Shown here piece after piece: positions 17,266-26,732 of a DNA stretch of 64,000 bases (positions are counted from its first letter, which is position 1; every line of letters starts with the position of its first letter). The notes below the pieces were generated by a model, which made no database searches, was not told where the DNA came from, and saw only the letters and a program-made list of their open reading frames with translations. The stretch spans positions 496,001 to 560,000 of the forward strand of contig NZ_CP059194.1 in the NCBI RefSeq assembly GCF_014251635.1, in the 5' to 3' direction. The DNA is from Blattabacterium cuenoti. Its GTDB lineage: Bacteria > Bacteroidota > Bacteroidia > Flavobacteriales > Blattabacteriaceae. A program made the position numbers and the translations under genes.

Positions 17266-18054
17266 ATGACTAATATTTGTAAAATAAATTTTAAAATAAA
17301 AGGAGAAGGAATTCCTATAGTATTATTACATGGATTTATGGAAAGTTTAGAAATATGGAATTATATATATCGCAGTATTTCTACTAAGTATAAAGTTATT
17401 TTGATAGATCTTCCAGGACATGGAAAAAGTATTTTCACATTAGAAAAAAATATGATTTTTACAATGGAAAAAGCAGCAGAAATGGTAAAAAAAATTTTAG
17501 AAAAAAAAAATATACAAAAAGCTATTTTCATAGGTCATTCTATGGGTGGATATATAGCTTTAGCTATAGCGGAAGAATATCCAGAAATGTTTTTAGGTTT
17601 ATGTTTACTTCATTCAACAACAGAATCAGACACACTTGAAAAAAAGAAAAGTCGTATTCAGTCTATTCAATTAGCAATCAATAATTATCCATTATTTATA
17701 TCCACAAGTATCAAAAAATTATTTCATTATGAAAAATTATCTTTTTTACAAAAAGAAATTTCTTTTACAAAGAAAATAGCTTCGCATACTCATATCAATA
17801 GTATTATTTCTTTTTTAAAAGGAATGTCTATTCGAAAAGATAGAAAATTTTTGCTGAAAACAACTGGATTTCCAAAACTATATATAACCGGTTTATACGA
17901 TCTAATTCTTGATAAAAAAAAAATTTATGAAGAAACTAAAAATGGAAATCAAATTTATTTTGTTGCAATACCTACAGGTCATATGGGGCACATAGAACGC
18001 CCTAAAAAAATTATAAAAATATTAGAAAATTTTATAGATTTTTATAGTAAATAA
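17266..18054 (+). CDS. Alpha/beta-fold hydrolase
   Basis: Soluble alpha/beta hydrolase. The oxyanion-side motif LLHGFMESLEIW is at residues 20-31, the nucleophile elbow GHSMGG places Ser92, a likely acid is Asp in GLYDLILDK, and the catalytic His is in TGHMGHIERP near the C-terminus, so the triad looks complete. No signal peptide is seen. Relatives include esterases, menaquinone-pathway-like hydrolases and BioH-like enzymes; the substrate cannot be assigned. A menaquinone or biotin role would be guesswork. It lies 14 bp upstream of the 5-formyl-THF cyclo-ligase gene. Confidence 0.88.
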   Translation: MTNICKINFKIKGEGIPIVLLHGFMESLEIWNYIYRSISTKYKVILIDLPGHGKSIFTLEKNMIFTMEKAAEMVKKILEKKNIQKAIFIGHSMGGYIALAIAEEYPEMFLGLCLLHSTTESDTLEKKKSRIQSIQLAINNYPLFISTSIKKLFHYEKLSFLQKEISFTKKIASHTHINSIISFLKGMSIRKDRKFLLKTTGFPKLYITGLYDLILDKKKIYEETKNGNQIYFVAIPTGHMGHIERPKKIIKILENFIDFYSK

Positions 18055-18068
18055 ATAGGAATAGGAAA

Positions 18069-18665
18069 ATGAATAAAAAAAAATTACGAAAAAAATATTT
18101 CCATATGAGAAAATCTTTTTCTCAAAAAGAAATTATAAAAATGAGTAACGAAATTTTTTCCCATTTAAAAAATATATTTTTTATATGGGAAAAAACATAT
18201 TATCACATTTTTTTACCTATACGTGAATATAAAGAAGTAAATACATTTATTATAATTAATTTTTTACTAAAAATAGGAAAATGTGTTACGATACCCTGTT
18301 CTAATTTTCGTAATTTTTCTATAGAAAATTGTTTATTTCATGAAAATACTATATTAACAAAAAAAAAGTATGGAATTTTAGAGCCTATTCCCATGCATAA
18401 ATCTATCGTTTCAATCTCTCTAATTGAAATAATATTTATTCCTTTATTAATATTTGATTCAAAAGGTTATAGAATAGGTTACGGAAAAGGCTTTTATGAT
18501 AGATTTATTTCTTTATGTGAAAAAAACGTTATTAAAATAGGTTTAAGTTTTTTTTATCCCATAAAAAAAATCAAGGATATACATAAAAATGATTTATTAA
18601 TAGATATAGGAGTCACTCCCTATCATATTTTTTTCTTTAAAAAATTCAATAAAGAAAAACTTTGA
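18069..18665 (+). CDS. 5-formyltetrahydrofolate cyclo-ligase
   Basis: ATP-dependent conversion of 5-formyl-THF to 5,10-methenyl-THF, which recycles a folate dead-end product. The N-terminal basic segment KKKLRKKYFHMRKSFS and the C-terminal signature IFIPLLIFDSKGYRIGYGKGFYDRFI identify the family. The length of 198 residues is standard. The leader contains AGGAATAGGAAA just before the ATG, one of the few purine runs resembling a ribosome-binding site in the window. Its last 20 bp overlap the convergent rseP end. Confidence 0.9.
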   Translation: MNKKKLRKKYFHMRKSFSQKEIIKMSNEIFSHLKNIFFIWEKTYYHIFLPIREYKEVNTFIIINFLLKIGKCVTIPCSNFRNFSIENCLFHENTILTKKKYGILEPIPMHKSIVSISLIEIIFIPLLIFDSKGYRIGYGKGFYDRFISLCEKNVIKIGLSFFYPIKKIKDIHKNDLLIDIGVTPYHIFFFKKFNKEKL

Positions 18666-19977
18666 AAATATCCCAAAGAATAATTAACATCATAATTAAA
18701 CTAATTATTACAAATCCGTAAATAGTACAACGTTCGATGATTTCTTCATTTATTTTCTTTCTTGTTATCATTTCTATCATAATAAATAATATATAACCAC
18801 CATCTAATGATGGTATGGGAAATAAATTTAAAAAAGCTAACCAAATAGATAAAGTAGCTGTTAAAGTCCAAAAAATCCCCCAGTTCCATTGAGATGGAAA
18901 TTCTTTAGCTATGGAAAAAAAACTACCTATTTGTTTATAAGCTTTAGTTTCTATATGAAAAACATTTTTCAAAAAAAAGATTTGATTTTTTAAAACATTC
19001 CAAGCTTTTTTTATCCCATGAGGGATACTCTCAAAAAAAGAGTAACTCTTTTTTTCAAATAAAAAAATTTGATCTAAATCCATAAAATTTTTTAAATAAA
19101 TACCTAAAACTCCTTTTGGATCTAAAAAAATTTCTTTCTGAATAAATTTTCCATTTCTATTAATGGATATTAATATGTTTTCATTTTTATATTTTGATAA
19201 TAAATCTTTTAATTGATCAGAAAAAAGAACAAATTCAGAATTAATAGCTAATATTTCATCATTATTTTTTAATCCATATTTTTCTGCTTCAGAATTTTTG
19301 ATGACATAATTGATTATAGGAGGGACACGGGGTTGAATAAAAAAGTTCAGTTCTTTTCTATCAAAAAGATATTTTTTCTTGTTATTATTTAATGATAATT
19401 TTATTATATTTCCCATACGATCTACAGTAATAGAATTACCTAAAATAATTGCTTTAGGAATATCATTAAAGTATGGGACATACTTTTCGTTTACGAATAA
19501 AATTTTATCTCCATTTTTCAATCCTATTTTTTCTCCTAAAGAATCAACTTCTATTCCGTATTTAACATTTTTTGTAGGGAGATAAGTTTCCCCATATTTA
19601 AACAATAAAAAAGTGAAAATTAAAACAGATAACAATATATTGAAAATAATTCCTCCAGCAATAATCAATAATCTTTTGATTGCTGACTTAGAACGATACT
19701 CCCAATTCTTAATCCGATTTTCGGATAAAACATTTTTATCATCCATCATCATTCCAGATATTTTAACATATCCTCCTAAAGGCAACCACCCTATTCCATA
19801 AATGGTATGTCCTATTTTTTTTTTAAAAAGAGAGAACCAAGGATCAAAGAATAAAAAAAATCTTTCTACTCTTACTTTAAACACTTGAGCTAGAATAAAA
19901 TGACCTAATTCATGAACAACAACTAATATAGAAATGCTAAGTAGCAATTGTATAGATCTAATTAAAATTGATGACAT
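18646..19977 (-). CDS. rseP: Site-2 zinc metalloprotease RseP
   Basis: Intramembrane zinc protease of the S2P family that cleaves anti-sigma factors and remnant signal peptides in the inner membrane. The first transmembrane helix carries HELGH (His22, Glu23, His26), and the third zinc ligand is in NLFPIPSLDGGYI near the C-terminus. Two PDZ-like regions lie between, around residues 140-290. At 443 residues it is full length. It is divergent from feoA with 62 bp between starts. No anti-sigma factor substrate is seen in the window. Confidence 0.95.
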   Translation of the reverse strand: MSSILIRSIQLLLSISILVVVHELGHFILAQVFKVRVERFFLFFDPWFSLFKKKIGHTIYGIGWLPLGGYVKISGMMMDDKNVLSENRIKNWEYRSKSAIKRLLIIAGGIIFNILLSVLIFTFLLFKYGETYLPTKNVKYGIEVDSLGEKIGLKNGDKILFVNEKYVPYFNDIPKAIILGNSITVDRMGNIIKLSLNNNKKKYLFDRKELNFFIQPRVPPIINYVIKNSEAEKYGLKNNDEILAINSEFVLFSDQLKDLLSKYKNENILISINRNGKFIQKEIFLDPKGVLGIYLKNFMDLDQIFLFEKKSYSFFESIPHGIKKAWNVLKNQIFFLKNVFHIETKAYKQIGSFFSIAKEFPSQWNWGIFWTLTATLSIWLAFLNLFPIPSLDGGYILFIMIEMITRKKINEEIIERCTIYGFVIISLIMMLIILWDIFKVFLY

Positions 19978-20039
19978 TTCTAAGATTTAAAAAATAAAAA
20001 AGATAAATTTAAACCTTTATTACAAAATAAAAATATATT

Positions 20040-20267
20040 TTGAATTTATCTAATCTTAAAAAAGGAGAAAAAGGGATTATTAAAGGATATAAAAATGATA
20101 ATTTCCCTATAAAACTATTAGAGTTAGGAGTTTTACCTGGGGTAAAAATCGAAATACTTTTTGTTTCTATTTTTTACGATCCATTATGCATTAGCTATGA
20201 TCAATCTTGCTTAGCTTTACGAAAAGAAGAAGCTGAAAATATCATAATAGAACCTATTATTTTTTAG
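20040..20267 (+). CDS. feoA: Ferrous iron transport protein A
   Basis: SH3-like cytoplasmic partner of the FeoB ferrous-iron transporter, 75 residues. LKKGEKGIIKGY, LLELGVLPG and the C-terminal LALRKEEAENI match the family. The start is a TTG at 20040: it gives the conserved N-terminus and no ATG lies upstream in frame. feoB follows after 10 bp. Confidence 0.9.
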   Translation: MNLSNLKKGEKGIIKGYKNDNFPIKLLELGVLPGVKIEILFVSIFYDPLCISYDQSCLALRKEEAENIIIEPIIF

Positions 20268-20277
20268 ATAACAAATA

Positions 20278-22335
20278 ATGTCAAAAATTAAATTAGCGCT
20301 TGTTGGAAATCCAAATGTAGGAAAAACTTCTTTGTTTAATAAATTAACTGGTCTCAATCAAAAAGTAGGAAATTATATAGGAGTTACAGTTGACAAAAAA
20401 ATAGGATATTTTTATTATGACTACACGTGCTATCAAATTATAGATCTTCCTGGAACTTATAGTATATATCCTTCATCTGAAGATGAAGAAGTGGTTTGCA
20501 GATTGCTGAGCAACCTGAATGATTTAGATTATCCAGACAAAATTATAGTAGTAGCAGATTCCTCGAATTTAAAAAAAAGTCTTCTTTTACTAAGACAAGT
20601 ACAAGATTTAGGATTTCCTGTTCTTTTTGTGTTAAATATGCTTGATGAAGCAAAAAAAAAGGGAATATCTATTAATATAGAAAAATTAAAAAAATTTCTT
20701 ATAACAGAAATTGTATTAATCAATGCAAGAGAAGGAATAGGATTAAATAAAGTTAAAATAAAAATAAATAATTTAAATTTAAATAATAATAAAAAAAGGA
20801 AAAGAACCTATTTTTTTAATCCAAGATTACATTATTCTTCTGCTATTAATGATGTAAAAAATAATTATAAAGTAAACACTTATCAAGCGTGGTCTTATTT
20901 AGCTTATAATAGAAAATTTTTAAAAAAAGATAATTTATTACATGAAATAAAAAAAAAATATAATATTATACCGAAAAGACTACAAATCAAGGAAACATTA
21001 GATAGATATGAAGAAATAGGAAAAGTTTTCTCAAAAACAGTTTCCGAATTCATTTCAGATAAAGAAAAAACCTATTTAGAATTTTCTAAAAAAATAGATA
21101 ATCACTTAATTTTGCATCCTTTTTGGGGTTATTTTGTTTTTTTTTTCTTTTTATTTTTCATTTTTCAATGTATTTTTTTTTGGTCAGAAATTCCAAAACA
21201 ATTTATAGAGTTTTTTTTTTCTTTTGTCCAAAAAAAGTTGGAAAATATTTATCCTGGTCCTTTAAATAATTTTTTATTACAAGGTATATTTCCCGCAATT
21301 AGTACTATTCTCTCTTTTATTCCGCAAATTTCTATTTTACTATTTTTCCTTCTTATCATGGAAGAAAGTGGATATATAAGCAGAGTTATATTTTTAATGG
21401 ATAGAATCATGCGGCCTTTTGGATTAAATGGAAAAAGTGTTGTTCCGCTTATTTCTAGCATAGCTTGCGCTATTCCTGCAATCATATCAGCTAGACATAT
21501 AGATAATCCAAGAGATCGTTTAATTACTATTTTAGCGACTCCTTTTATGACCTGTTCGGCAAGATTACCTGTTTATACTCTTATCATATCTCTAATTATA
21601 CAGGATAAAAAATGGTATTTTATTCAACTTAGAGGAATAGTGCTCATGGCTATGTATATTTTAGGAATTATATCTGCTTTGAGTGTTTCAATAATTTTAC
21701 ATCAATTTTTAAAAAAAAATTATAAAAGTCATCTTATCATGGAAATTCCTACTTATAAAATTCCTATGTTAAAAAATGTATTGATTACTCTATGGATTAA
21801 TCTTAAATCCTTTATTATAAATGCAGGAAAAATGATTTTATTGATAAACATATTAATTTGGGTTTTAGGAACTTTTGGTCCTTCAGAAAATTCATCAAAT
21901 AAAAATTCAATCATAAAAATAGAAAAAAAAGAATTGCCTCATTCTTATTTGGGGTTATTGGGAAAAAAAATGGAACCTATAATTCATCCATTAGGATATG
22001 ATTGGAAAATTGGAATAGGATTGATATCATCTCTTGTAGCGAGAGAAGTTTTTGTTAGCACCATGGCTTCTGTATATAGCATAGAAGAAAAAGAAAATTT
22101 TTTAAAGGAAAAAATGAAAAAAGAAATGTCACCTAGAACTAAAAAGCCTATTTATAATTTAGCAACAGGAATTTCTTTACTATTTTTTTATGCATTTTCT
22201 ATGCAATGTATGAGTACCTTATCCATAATAAAAAAAGAAACAAAATCCTGGAAATGGCCAATATTACAATTTATTTTTATGACTTTATTAGCTTATATAG
22301 CTTCATTATTAATATATCAAACATTAAAAAAATAA
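20278..22335 (+). CDS. feoB: Ferrous iron transporter FeoB
   Basis: Inner-membrane Fe(II) uptake protein with an N-terminal G domain. G1 GNPNVGKT (residues 10-17), the switch region NYIGVTVDKK, G3 DLPGTYS and G4 NMLD are visible, followed by the helical spacer and a long multi-helix membrane part from about residue 280. The gate segments ACAIPAIISAR and CSARLPVY show the Cys residues expected in Gate motifs. At 685 residues it is slightly shorter than many Bacteroidota members. It forms the operon feoA-feoB-Cys-rich protein. Confidence 0.96.
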   Translation: MSKIKLALVGNPNVGKTSLFNKLTGLNQKVGNYIGVTVDKKIGYFYYDYTCYQIIDLPGTYSIYPSSEDEEVVCRLLSNLNDLDYPDKIIVVADSSNLKKSLLLLRQVQDLGFPVLFVLNMLDEAKKKGISINIEKLKKFLITEIVLINAREGIGLNKVKIKINNLNLNNNKKRKRTYFFNPRLHYSSAINDVKNNYKVNTYQAWSYLAYNRKFLKKDNLLHEIKKKYNIIPKRLQIKETLDRYEEIGKVFSKTVSEFISDKEKTYLEFSKKIDNHLILHPFWGYFVFFFFLFFIFQCIFFWSEIPKQFIEFFFSFVQKKLENIYPGPLNNFLLQGIFPAISTILSFIPQISILLFFLLIMEESGYISRVIFLMDRIMRPFGLNGKSVVPLISSIACAIPAIISARHIDNPRDRLITILATPFMTCSARLPVYTLIISLIIQDKKWYFIQLRGIVLMAMYILGIISALSVSIILHQFLKKNYKSHLIMEIPTYKIPMLKNVLITLWINLKSFIINAGKMILLINILIWVLGTFGPSENSSNKNSIIKIEKKELPHSYLGLLGKKMEPIIHPLGYDWKIGIGLISSLVAREVFVSTMASVYSIEEKENFLKEKMKKEMSPRTKKPIYNLATGISLLFFYAFSMQCMSTLSIIKKETKSWKWPILQFIFMTLLAYIASLLIYQTLKK

Positions 22336-22339
22336 TAAA

Positions 22340-22465
22340 ATGTGGCAATATATTATAATAGGTTTATTTTTTTTATATTCAATTTTTTGTTTATTTAGAA
22401 AATTATTGAATTTTTTTTATCCAAAAAAAAATTTTTGCAAGAAAAGATGTAATTGTAAATTATGA
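22340..22465 (+). CDS. FeoB-associated Cys-rich membrane protein, 41 aa
   Basis: A 41-residue ORF starting MWQYIIIGLFFLYSIFCLF, four bases after the feoB stop, ending with UGA. It has one N-terminal transmembrane helix (about residues 4-19) and a basic, Cys-rich tail FCKKRCNCKL with three Cys. Size, topology and position match the FeoB-associated Cys-rich membrane proteins found after feoB in Bacteroidota, which are thought to assist FeoB, perhaps as FeoC-like partners. It ends 4 bp before the convergent ddl stop, so it fills the whole gap. Confidence 0.8.
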   Translation: MWQYIIIGLFFLYSIFCLFRKLLNFFYPKKNFCKKRCNCKL

Positions 22466-22469
22466 AATT

Positions 22470-23450
22470 TTATTTGTTCATTTTTTCAATGGAAGCATAT
22501 ATGGTATTTTTAAAAACATCGGATAAAGAGATTCCAACTATTTTCAATTGTTTTGGAAAAATACTTTCTTCTGAAAGACCTGGTACTGTATTGATTTCCA
22601 AAAAATAAGGTTCTTCATTTACAATGATATATTCCGCTCTAGATATTCCTGATAAATTTAGAAAATTGTATACTTTTTCTGCTGTATTTCGTATTTTATT
22701 CTCAATATTTTTAGATAATTTTGCCGGAGTGATTTCTTTAGATTTACCAGAATATTTTGATTCAAAATCAAAAAAATCATTTTGACTAATTATTTCTGTT
22801 ATTGGTAAAACAACAACTTCATTTTTAAATGAAAAAACACCTACTGATACCTCTTTTCCTTTCAAAAAAGATTCTATAATAATCTCTTCATCTTCTAGAA
22901 AAGCTTTTTGTACTGCATCAAACAAATCTTTTTCTTCATAAACTTTTCTTATCCCTAAACTAGATCCAGATCTATTAGGTTTTACAAAACAAGGTAGACC
23001 TACTTTATTTAAAATTTTTTTACTACAAAAAATTTGATTTTTATTTAAAAAAAAAGACTCGGCCGTATTAATTCCAAAATGCTTCAAGAAAGTTGAACAA
23101 TATTTTTTATTAAAAGTAACATTAGCATGATGAAAATTACATCCTGTATAAGGAATTTTTAACAGCTCAAAATAAGCTTGTAATATTCCATCTTCTCCTG
23201 GAGTTCCATGTATAGCATTAAATACACAATCAAATTTTAATTTTTTCATTCTAAAAACAGTAAAATCTTGTTTATTAATAGGATATTCTTTATTTTTCTC
23301 ATTTTTCATGAACCATTTATCTTTGAAAAGATATATCCGATAAGGATCAAATTCTTTTCTACATAAATTTTCATAAACAACTTTTCCACTTTTTAGTGAA
23401 ACAACAGATTCTTTTGAATATCCCCCCATAACGACAGCTATTTTTTTCAT
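22470..23450 (-). CDS. ddl: D-alanine--D-alanine ligase
   Basis: ATP-grasp ligase making D-Ala-D-Ala for peptidoglycan. The N-terminal GGYSKESVVSLKSG, the NAIHGTPGEDGILQ loop, CFVKPNRSGSSLGI for ATP binding, and the Mg-binding end EPYFLEINTVPGLSEESIFPKQ are all present. At 326 residues it is normal. The divergent PASTA gene starts 45 bp upstream. It supplies the substrate for MurF, also encoded in this window. Confidence 0.96.
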   Translation of the reverse strand: MKKIAVVMGGYSKESVVSLKSGKVVYENLCRKEFDPYRIYLFKDKWFMKNEKNKEYPINKQDFTVFRMKKLKFDCVFNAIHGTPGEDGILQAYFELLKIPYTGCNFHHANVTFNKKYCSTFLKHFGINTAESFFLNKNQIFCSKKILNKVGLPCFVKPNRSGSSLGIRKVYEEKDLFDAVQKAFLEDEEIIIESFLKGKEVSVGVFSFKNEVVVLPITEIISQNDFFDFESKYSGKSKEITPAKLSKNIENKIRNTAEKVYNFLNLSGISRAEYIIVNEEPYFLEINTVPGLSEESIFPKQLKIVGISLSDVFKNTIYASIEKMNK

Positions 23451-23495
23451 TATTTATTTTTAATTTTGTTAATTTTTTGATATAAAAACATTTTT

Positions 23496-24389
23496 ATGAA
23501 TTATTCAAAATATTTTGTAATATTCATCATCAATTTTATAATTTCCATATTTATTTTATATAAAATTACTCAATTGGCATTGAAATGGGTAGATATTTAT
23601 ACAAAACATGGATCTTATGTTGTAGTTCCTAATTTAAGAGGTTTTAATATGACTCAATCTATATCAATTTTAAAAAAATTAGGCCTGAAATACGATATAG
23701 ATACATCACGTTATGATCCTAATTTTAGGATTAATGGAATTATTTCCTTTTCACCAGAAGCTGGAAATCATGTTAAAGAAGGAAGACATATATATATACA
23801 AGTTAATTCTAAATCATCCCAATCTATTTTGCCTAATATCATTAATAAAGATAAACGAATAGCTATAAAATTACTTCATGCTAATCATATATCCGTCAAA
23901 GAAATAAAATATATTAATGATATGGATAAAGATATTATTTTAAAAGTTTTATATAAAAATAAATCTATCCGATTTGGATATCGGTTTCCTACTAATACCA
24001 ATCAAGATGGAATCACTTTAATTATTGGAAAAGGATATGAAAAAAACAACTCCATAGTACCTGATGTTATTGGAATGACTTTATATTCAGCTACTTACGT
24101 TTTAAAAAATCAATTATTTCATGTTATTAATTTTTACTATGATCATGAAATCAAAAATCCTGAAAAAAATGCAAAAGTATACCGTCAAAAACCTGAACCT
24201 GGAGTGATTCATAACAAAAATAAATCTGTTGAACTTTGGTTAACTTCAAAAGAATTATTAGATGATTTAATTCAAATAGAAGAAAAAGATTCTCAGAAAC
24301 AACAAACAGAAAAAATACAAATAGAAGAAAAAAAGCCTCAAAAACAAACCGAAGAAAAAAAAGAAAAAGAACAAATAGAATCGAACTAA
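23496..24389 (+). CDS. PASTA-domain membrane protein
   Basis: A single N-terminal transmembrane helix (about residues 9-25) is followed by PASTA repeats: VVPNLRGFNMTQSISILKKLG (about 44-64), a divergent one from about 107, and VPDVIGMTLYSATYVL from about 187. PASTA domains bind peptidoglycan fragments in kinases and PBPs, but no kinase or transpeptidase domain is present. The last 40 residues are Lys/Glu/Gln-rich and contain a 15-residue tandem duplication (24270-24359). rluD starts immediately after the stop, with no gap, so the two are co-translated; this pair is common in Bacteroidota. Confidence 0.88.
   Translation: MNYSKYFVIFIINFIISIFILYKITQLALKWVDIYTKHGSYVVVPNLRGFNMTQSISILKKLGLKYDIDTSRYDPNFRINGIISFSPEAGNHVKEGRHIYIQVNSKSSQSILPNIINKDKRIAIKLLHANHISVKEIKYINDMDKDIILKVLYKNKSIRFGYRFPTNTNQDGITLIIGKGYEKNNSIVPDVIGMTLYSATYVLKNQLFHVINFYYDHEIKNPEKNAKVYRQKPEPGVIHNKNKSVELWLTSKELLDDLIQIEEKDSQKQQTEKIQIEEKKPQKQTEEKKEKEQIESN
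24270..24359 (+). repeat. 45-bp imperfect tandem duplication in PASTA gene
   Basis: Two in-frame 45-bp copies, 24270-24314 and 24315-24359. They encode IQIEEKDSQKQQTEK and IQIEEKKPQKQTEEK. They form most of the charged C-terminal tail of the PASTA protein. Confidence 0.8.
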
Positions 24390-25391
24390 ATGAAAAAAGT
24401 TCAAATCACTGCAAAGAAAAATCAAAAAGAAATTCGTATTGATAAGTTTTTGAAAAAAAATATAGAAAATATTAGCAGAAATCAAATTCAAAAATTAACG
24501 ATTTCAGGTAAAGTTATTGTGAATAAACATATTGTAAAAAAAAATTATAAAATAAAATCTTTGGATTTTATAGAAATAGAAATTCCTAATATTCCTACAT
24601 TAGATCACTTAGAGTATAAAAATATTATTGCGGAAAAAATAAATATTGATATTATCTATGAAGATGAAGACGTTCTTGTAGTTAATAAACCTGCAGGAAT
24701 GGTAGTTCATCCTGGCTTTGGCAATAATAAAGGAACATTAATTCATGGAATTAAATATCATTTCCAAAACTCAAATTTGAGTAATTTCAATTTGTATAGA
24801 AGCGGTTTAATTCATAGATTAGATAAGGATACATCAGGTTTATTAGTTTTAGCTAAAAATGAACATTCTAAAAAATGTTTATTCCAACAATTCAACTCGA
24901 AAACAATTCAAAGAGAATATAGAGCTTTAATATGGGGAAATTTACTTGAAGAAAAAGGAATTATAACTGGTTTTATTGGAAGAGATCCTAAAAATAGAAA
25001 AAAAATGACCATTTTTAGAAATAATGAATTTTATAAAGGAAAGTATTCTATAACACATTATAAAGTGTTAGAAAGATTTAAATATTTAACATATGTTTCT
25101 TGCAATATAAAAACAGGAAAAACACATCAAATAAGAGCACATTTCAAATATTTAGGTCATCCATTGTTTCACGACTCTATGTATGGGGGGAATAGAATTT
25201 TTATGAAAAAAAAATGTTCAAATAAAAATATAAAATTTTTGAAAACTTGTTTTAAGATATTACCAAGACAAGCTTTGCATGCAATATCACTTTCTTTTAT
25301 TCATCCAAAAAATGAAAAATGTTATTTTTATTGTCCAATTCCTGAAGATTTTCAAATGGTTTTACAAAAATGTAGAAAAATATTATTATAA
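24390..25391 (+). CDS. rluD: Pseudouridine synthase, RluD family
   Basis: Modifies uridines to pseudouridine in 23S rRNA helix 69, if it is the RluD ortholog. An N-terminal S4 RNA-binding domain (residues 15-75) precedes the catalytic domain. The active-site motif HRLDKDTSGLLVLAK contains the catalytic Asp, with VVNKPAGMVVHPG upstream and GKTHQIRAHFKYLGHP downstream. The length of 333 residues is normal. Its 3' end overlaps the convergent mgtE by 6 bp. RluC/RluD distinction rests on overall layout only. Confidence 0.92.
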   Translation: MKKVQITAKKNQKEIRIDKFLKKNIENISRNQIQKLTISGKVIVNKHIVKKNYKIKSLDFIEIEIPNIPTLDHLEYKNIIAEKINIDIIYEDEDVLVVNKPAGMVVHPGFGNNKGTLIHGIKYHFQNSNLSNFNLYRSGLIHRLDKDTSGLLVLAKNEHSKKCLFQQFNSKTIQREYRALIWGNLLEEKGIITGFIGRDPKNRKKMTIFRNNEFYKGKYSITHYKVLERFKYLTYVSCNIKTGKTHQIRAHFKYLGHPLFHDSMYGGNRIFMKKKCSNKNIKFLKTCFKILPRQALHAISLSFIHPKNEKCYFYCPIPEDFQMVLQKCRKILL

Positions 25392-26732
25392 TAAAGTCCC
25401 GTGCAAAAGAATATAAGATATAGAAAAATATATAATTAACCCAACAACATCTACTAATGTAGCCACAAAAGGAGCTGAAGAGCTGGCTGGGTCTCCTCTT
25501 AATTTTTTAATTATAAAAGGTAACATGGCCCCACTTAATGTCCCCCATAATACGACTCCGATCAAGGATAAAAAAACTGTTAAACCGACTAATATCCAAT
25601 GAGATCCATAATTAAATAAATTTATTTTATGCCAAGCGATGACACGTATAAAACCTGTTAATCCTAAAATGCTCCCTAAAAAAAAACCGCAAATAATTTC
25701 TCTTCGCATCACAATCCACCAATCTTTTATTTTTACCTCTCCTAAAGCCATTGCTTGTATAATTAAACTTGCAGCTTGAGAACCGCTATTTCCTCCACTT
25801 GAAACAACTAAAGGAATGAACAAAGCAAGAACTACAGCTTTTTCTATAACACTTGAAAATTTTTGCATAACTGTTGTCGTTAACATTTCTCCTATAAACA
25901 ATAAAATTAGCCATCCAGCTCTTTTTTTAATAAGTTTAAATAAAGGAACGTTTAAATAAGAATAAGATTGATTTGAAGCTTCCATCCCTCCTATTTTTTT
26001 TAAATTTTTTCTATAATTTTTATCCAAAATCTCATATACAGTTACTATTCCCAATAGAAAATTATGATTATCTATAACTGGAAGTGAAATTCTATTGCTC
26101 ATAGAAAATATTTGAATAGCTTCTTTTTCTGTGTCTGTAACATTTAAAGTTTCAGTACATTGACTGCTCATTAGATTGAATACTTTTGTTTTTGGGTCTA
26201 CTAACAAAAATTCTTGTATTTTTATATCATTTATTAATTGACCTTTTTGGTCTACTATATAAACAATTTCTATAACATCACTATTATTTACCTCTTTACG
26301 AATGTAATCCAAAACTTCTTGCACACTCCAATTTTTTTGAACAGCAAGATAATATGGAATCATCAAACGACTTACACTATTTTTAGGATATCCTAGAGAT
26401 ACTAAAATTCTATATTTATCTTCTGGACTTAAATATTTTATTAAATCTTTTAAAATATTTTTTGGAAGATTATCTAAAAAGTGAACACGATCATATACTG
26501 ATAAATTATTTAATAATTCCATTTTTTTAATAGAAGGCAAGCCTTTTATAATTTTTTTTTTTATAGAAAAATCTAATTCTTTAAAAAGAGAAATTGCTTT
26601 ACATAATTTTAACAAACTAAATATTTTTATAACATCATTAGGATAGTGATAAATAATCTTTATTAATCTACTTACAGTTTGATTGTTTATAAATTTATCG
26701 TTATTTAAATAATCTTGATCCTCATTAAACAT
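25386..26732 (-). CDS. mgtE: Magnesium transporter MgtE
   Basis: Mg2+ channel of the inner membrane. The N-terminal superhelical domain (about residues 15-130) is followed by two CBS domains (about 130-255), a plug helix, and five transmembrane helices. The pore region has VVSSGGNSGSQAASLIIQAMALGEV, and the C-terminal LRGDPASSSAPFVATLVDVVG carries the conserved Asp of the ion pathway. At 448 residues it is full length. The 157-bp space to the divergent leuS contains an oddly G+C-rich patch, described separately. Confidence 0.95.
   Translation of the reverse strand: MFNEDQDYLNNDKFINNQTVSRLIKIIYHYPNDVIKIFSLLKLCKAISLFKELDFSIKKKIIKGLPSIKKMELLNNLSVYDRVHFLDNLPKNILKDLIKYLSPEDKYRILVSLGYPKNSVSRLMIPYYLAVQKNWSVQEVLDYIRKEVNNSDVIEIVYIVDQKGQLINDIKIQEFLLVDPKTKVFNLMSSQCTETLNVTDTEKEAIQIFSMSNRISLPVIDNHNFLLGIVTVYEILDKNYRKNLKKIGGMEASNQSYSYLNVPLFKLIKKRAGWLILLFIGEMLTTTVMQKFSSVIEKAVVLALFIPLVVSSGGNSGSQAASLIIQAMALGEVKIKDWWIVMRREIICGFFLGSILGLTGFIRVIAWHKINLFNYGSHWILVGLTVFLSLIGVVLWGTLSGAMLPFIIKKLRGDPASSSAPFVATLVDVVGLIIYFSISYILLHGTLL

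Noticed and set aside
23461-23468. TAATTTTG as promoter of the PASTA gene
   Set aside because: It matches TAnnTTTG, but no TTTG lies at the right distance upstream, and such matches are frequent in AT-rich DNA.
24267-24491. Phe/Leu-rich antisense frame opposite the PASTA tail
   Set aside because: It is the complement of Lys/Glu-rich coding sequence; the apparent membrane protein is an artefact.
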